From positions 1 through 31,620 of the IMG/VR virus record IMGVR_UViG_3300043772_004566: DNA of 31,620 bases. One strand, given 5' to 3'. Positions 29,950 to 31,620 of the stretch are shown here, in pieces (positions within the stretch are counted from its first letter, which is position 1; every line of letters begins with the position of its first letter). The translations under genes and the position numbers were made by a program. Source of the stretch: a virus. Below the pieces are notes generated by a model. The model did not search any database. It saw only the letters and a list, made by a program, of their open reading frames with translations, and had not been told where the DNA came from.

Positions 29950-30633
29950 ATGTATTTATCTGATACCGAACACCTTCTAAAATGTCAGTATTGCGGAAGG
30001 CCTGCCAAAACAAAAAACTCAAACGCTCAACACGAAATTCGATGCCATCACAATCCAAACCCATCGAAAATAAAACCTTCTTACGGGATGTTAGGAAAGA
30101 AAGGGTCTAATCAACATATCAAATCCAAACAAACTGGAGAGGAATATGTTATCGCTGAGTCAACAAGAAAAAAGATTAGTGAAGCAAACAAAAAACGCAG
30201 AATGTCTCTAGAAGCTAGAGAAAATCACAAAAAATCTATGACAAGAGCAGTTGAAAATCATCCCGAATCACATCTTTATGGAAACTCACGTAGAACAAAA
30301 AGATATTATCATAATGATTTTATTTGTCAGGGTAAATGGGAACTTGATTTTTATAAATGGTGTTTAGAACAAAACCTCAAAGTTGAACGTGGAACTTCGT
30401 TTCCTTACTATTGGGAAGGTCAAACTAGGAAATATTTCCCTGACTTTTATCTTCCTGAACTAAATCTTTGGATTGAAGTAAAAGGTTTTGAAACTGAACG
30501 TGATCGAGCTAAGTGGAAAGAATTTCCGCATTGTTTGAAGATTGTTAAAGAACAAGAAATCAAAGCAATTAGAACCGGAAATTTTTTATTGGTGGACCTG
30601 GTTGGGATTGAACCAACGACCCTTCGGTTATGA
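29950..30633 (+). CDS. free-standing homing endonuclease (PD-(D/E)XK type)
   Basis: A 227-residue protein from the ATG at 29950, which has GGGAG 10 bases upstream; earlier starts at 29905 or 29878 (TTG) have none. The N-terminus holds a zinc finger (CQYCGRPAKT, later HEIRCHH). A NUMOD3-like segment follows (GKKGSNQHIKSKQTGEEYV, then STRKKISEANKK), a DNA-binding motif of phage homing nucleases. The catalytic core is PD-(D/E)XK: YFPDFYLPE, then LWIEVKGFE. The gene is AT-rich and stands on the opposite strand between two tRNA genes, as mobile endonuclease genes do. Its last codons (VGIEPTTLRL) read through the antisense of tRNA-Met, an overlap of 44 bases. Confidence 0.8.
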   Translation: MYLSDTEHLLKCQYCGRPAKTKNSNAQHEIRCHHNPNPSKIKPSYGMLGKKGSNQHIKSKQTGEEYVIAESTRKKISEANKKRRMSLEARENHKKSMTRAVENHPESHLYGNSRRTKRYYHNDFICQGKWELDFYKWCLEQNLKVERGTSFPYYWEGQTRKYFPDFYLPELNLWIEVKGFETERDRAKWKEFPHCLKIVKEQEIKAIRTGNFLLVDLVGIEPTTLRL

Positions 30634-30666
30634 GCCGATCGCTACTGACCACTGAGCTACAGGTCC
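30590..30666 (-). tRNA. tRNA-Met (anticodon CAU)
   Basis: 77 bases with encoded CCA. The acceptor GGACCTG pairs fully with CAGGTCC; anticodon loop CTCATAA; T arm TTGG-TTCAATC-CCAA. The G1-C72 pair and the lack of three G-C pairs at the base of the anticodon stem argue for an elongator, not the initiator. A tRNA-Ile2 with modified C34 reading AUA cannot be excluded. The 3' end overlaps the homing endonuclease on the other strand. Confidence 0.93.
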
Positions 30667-30669
30667 ACA

Positions 30670-30701
30670 TTTTGCCTTTAACTCCATTGAGCTACGGGTC
30701 C
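30670..30701 (-). pseudogene. 5' half of a tRNA (remnant)
   Basis: The minus strand reads GGACCCGTAGCTCAATGG and then AGTTAAAGGC, close to the first 20 bases of tRNA-Met (GGACCTGTAGCTCAGTGG). No anticodon arm, T arm or CCA follows; the intact tRNA-Met begins 3 bases later. It is a broken tRNA, probably left by recombination or deletion in the cluster. Confidence 0.7.
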
Positions 30702-30717
30702 ATACTCAGATTAAAAT

Positions 30718-30828
30718 CACAATGTAAACTCAACTACTTTATGGTCCCCGACTGCGAGGGTCATTTTAATGATCTAGTTCTAGTTCTAGTCTTTTCAAAA
30801 CAGTCTAGTTAGTTGAGTTCACACTGTG
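30718..30828 (-). ncRNA. structured RNA candidate, copy 1
   Basis: About 111 bases closed by a 19-bp stem (30718-30736 with 30810-30828). As minus-strand RNA all 19 positions pair (two as G-U); as plus-strand RNA two would be A-C mismatches, so the minus strand is favoured. Inside, in order, lie GACTG, an A-rich stretch, a hairpin with CTAG arms, ATTAAAAT, and a hairpin CCCT-CGCAGTC-GGGG. The loop CAGTC can pair with GACTG to form a pseudoknot. Copy 2 shares this core but not the stem sequences. Confidence 0.6.
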
Positions 30829-30838
30829 AAATTGTTAT

Positions 30839-30939
30839 GCAGATTAGCAAACTTCCTAACGGTGACCCTGACTGCGAGGGTTATTAATGGATGGATTATA
30901 AGTCCAACCTTTTTAAATACAGTCTGTTTGCTAATCTGC
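30839..30939 (-). ncRNA. structured RNA candidate, copy 2
   Basis: 101 bases closed by a perfect 14-bp stem (GCAGATTAGCAAAC / GTTTGCTAATCTGC). The interior has the same order as copy 1: GACTG, TTTAAAAAG, a hairpin (GGTTGGA / TCCATCC with one mismatch, loop CTTATAA), ATTAATA, and CCCT-CGCAGTC-AGGG with a loop that can pair with GACTG. It starts 10 bases after the stop of the 30950-31234 gene and lies upstream of tRNA-Met, so it would be part of that transcript. Confidence 0.62.
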
Positions 30940-30949
30940 AAAATCGTTG

Positions 30950-31234
30950 TTACGGCTTGTTGAAGAAGCCCCGCAGAATCTGCACCTTAACAGTGGGCTC
31001 GAACTGTTCCGCCAGCTTGTGAACAGCAGCTTCGTTGGCCTTCTTGCGGTTGTACGCATCCTTGTGGTAGGGCTTAACGGTGGCGACATCCATCACCTCA
31101 CCCTGCTCGCCCACCAGCACAGCGGTGGTGCTCATGCGATTCTGTGTGACCTGCCGACCACGCTGGAAAAACGTCACTGGAGCCAGCTGCCGATAAAACT
31201 CAATACTGCACTGCTTACCATTGATAACAACCAT
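30950..31234 (-). CDS. small early hypothetical protein
   Basis: A 94-residue protein. The first two thirds look beta-rich (MVVINGKQCSIEFYRQLAPV, VLVGEQGEVMDVATVKPY); a helical, Lys/Glu-rich part follows (RKKANEAAVHKLAEQFEP) and the end is VQILRGFFNKP. Function is unknown. AGAGGA lies about 8 bases before the ATG, and a strong early promoter is at 31299-31327. It is the first gene of the transcript that includes the two RNA elements and tRNA-Met. Confidence 0.75.
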   Translation of the reverse strand: MVVINGKQCSIEFYRQLAPVTFFQRGRQVTQNRMSTTAVLVGEQGEVMDVATVKPYHKDAYNRKKANEAAVHKLAEQFEPTVKVQILRGFFNKP

Positions 31235-31298
31235 TTTTTTATCCTCTGTGTGTTCTGTGTTTACTGCTAAATTTTGTTCTGTTTACTGCTACTCTTTA

Positions 31299-31327
31299 AG
31301 TATAGCAAATTGCTCAACTTTAGTCAA
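31299..31327 (-). promoter_or_regulatory. sigma70-type early promoter
   Basis: The minus strand reads TTGACT, 17 bases ending in TTGC, TATACT. It drives the 30950-31234 gene, with a leader of about 58 bases carrying a ribosome site, and probably the structured RNAs and tRNA-Met beyond. Confidence 0.83.
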
Positions 31328-31336
31328 ACAATTTGG

Positions 31337-31620
31337 TTACCATCTTTTATTGGGTTGTGGATGCAGGAATTGCACAATGCTGCCATCCAGATAATGCACA
31401 GTGTAATCACTGCTAATGTAGCCGCCGTCATTGGGGTTGGTATACCCATCACTCTCACTACATGGATGCCAGCGATCTCCACAGCATTCACAATCTTTGT
31501 TCTCTTCTACTCCGTTGAAATAAATGCCAATATCGCATGCACGACTGTTTGCATGTTCAGCATCAAATGCTTGAATGAACACATGGCAGTCAATACCCTG
31601 TTCTTCATCCACATCATAAC
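31337..31620 (-). CDS. partial hypothetical protein with cysteine pair
   Basis: The reading frame runs off the right edge, so the start is not in the window; a GTG at 31612 is only an internal codon. The visible 94 residues include CDIGIYFNGVEENKDCECCG and DRWHPCSE, a cysteine-rich part that could bind metal, and SDYTVHYLDGSIVQFLHPQ at the end. I recall similar short proteins in marine T4-like phages; function is unknown. Confidence 0.65.
   Translation of the reverse strand, partial: YDVDEEQGIDCHVFIQAFDAEHANSRACDIGIYFNGVEENKDCECCGDRWHPCSESDGYTNPNDGGYISSDYTVHYLDGSIVQFLHPQPNKRW

Noticed and set aside
30634-30812. Short plus-strand frame after the homing endonuclease
   Set aside because: It runs through antisense of tRNA-Met, the tRNA half and an RNA element; no ribosome site supports it.

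Overview
The window looks like part of the genome of a large T4-like tailed phage (Caudoviricetes, myovirus type) of a Gram-negative bacterium, probably aquatic. The reasons are: a gp31/GroES-type co-chaperonin, a MazG-type enzyme, long tail-fibre genes ending in an S74-type chaperone domain, an Alt-like ADP-ribosyltransferase, an Acb1-like 2H phosphoesterase, two tRNA genes with a homing endonuclease between them, and many copies of the T4 late-promoter octamer TATAAATA. Gram-negative hosts are suggested by a phage-encoded outer-membrane barrel and a lipoprotein. Almost every gene is on the minus strand, so transcription runs right to left; only the Alt-like gene and the homing endonuclease are on the plus strand.

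Layout from left to right. (1) 1-2912: small metabolic and chaperone genes (a DUF2693-like protein with a sigma70-type promoter, co-chaperonin, a DnaE fragment without its catalytic site, MazG). (2) 2956-11877: three tail or baseplate-fibre genes, including a 1543-residue Ig-domain protein and a 1056-residue repetitive fibre. (3) 11914-14273: Acb1-like anti-CBASS candidate, superoxide dismutase, translation initiation factor IF-1, and small unknowns. (4) 14282-23505: a block of large enzymes, namely an unknown with a nuclease-like motif, a Nudix-GNAT fusion, a methyltransferase-metallopeptidase-GNAT fusion, an amidoligase-type protein, an FMN reductase and a Gp88-like protein. (5) 23506-24006: a 500-base gap with several hairpins and possible gene remnants. 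(6) 24007-27772: an early operon of about a dozen small genes with ClpP, membrane proteins, a lipoprotein and an outer-membrane barrel. (7) 27829-28956: the Alt-like gene on the plus strand, divergent from that operon. (8) 29098-31620: tRNA-Leu, homing endonuclease, tRNA-Met, half a tRNA, two related structured-RNA candidates and small early genes.

Three patterns stand out. First, at about ten genes without a Shine-Dalgarno sequence, a late-promoter octamer ends exactly 5-7 bases before the ATG, and at two more genes a sigma70 -10 box ends 6 bases before it. With normal promoter geometry these mRNAs would be leaderless, and the phage carries its own IF-1. Second, SOD, the Nudix-GNAT protein, the methyltransferase-peptidase, the amidoligase, the nuclease-like protein and the Alt-like enzyme share a short N-terminal leader. 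It resembles the T4 capsid-targeting sequence and its gp21 cleavage site, so this may be a set of enzymes packaged in the head and injected. Third, two tandem elements at 30718-30939 share a conserved core and a possible pseudoknot but have different, self-complementary outer stems. They sit in a tRNA cluster, as T4 RNA C and RNA D do. All functions are read from motifs by eye; no database search was run.
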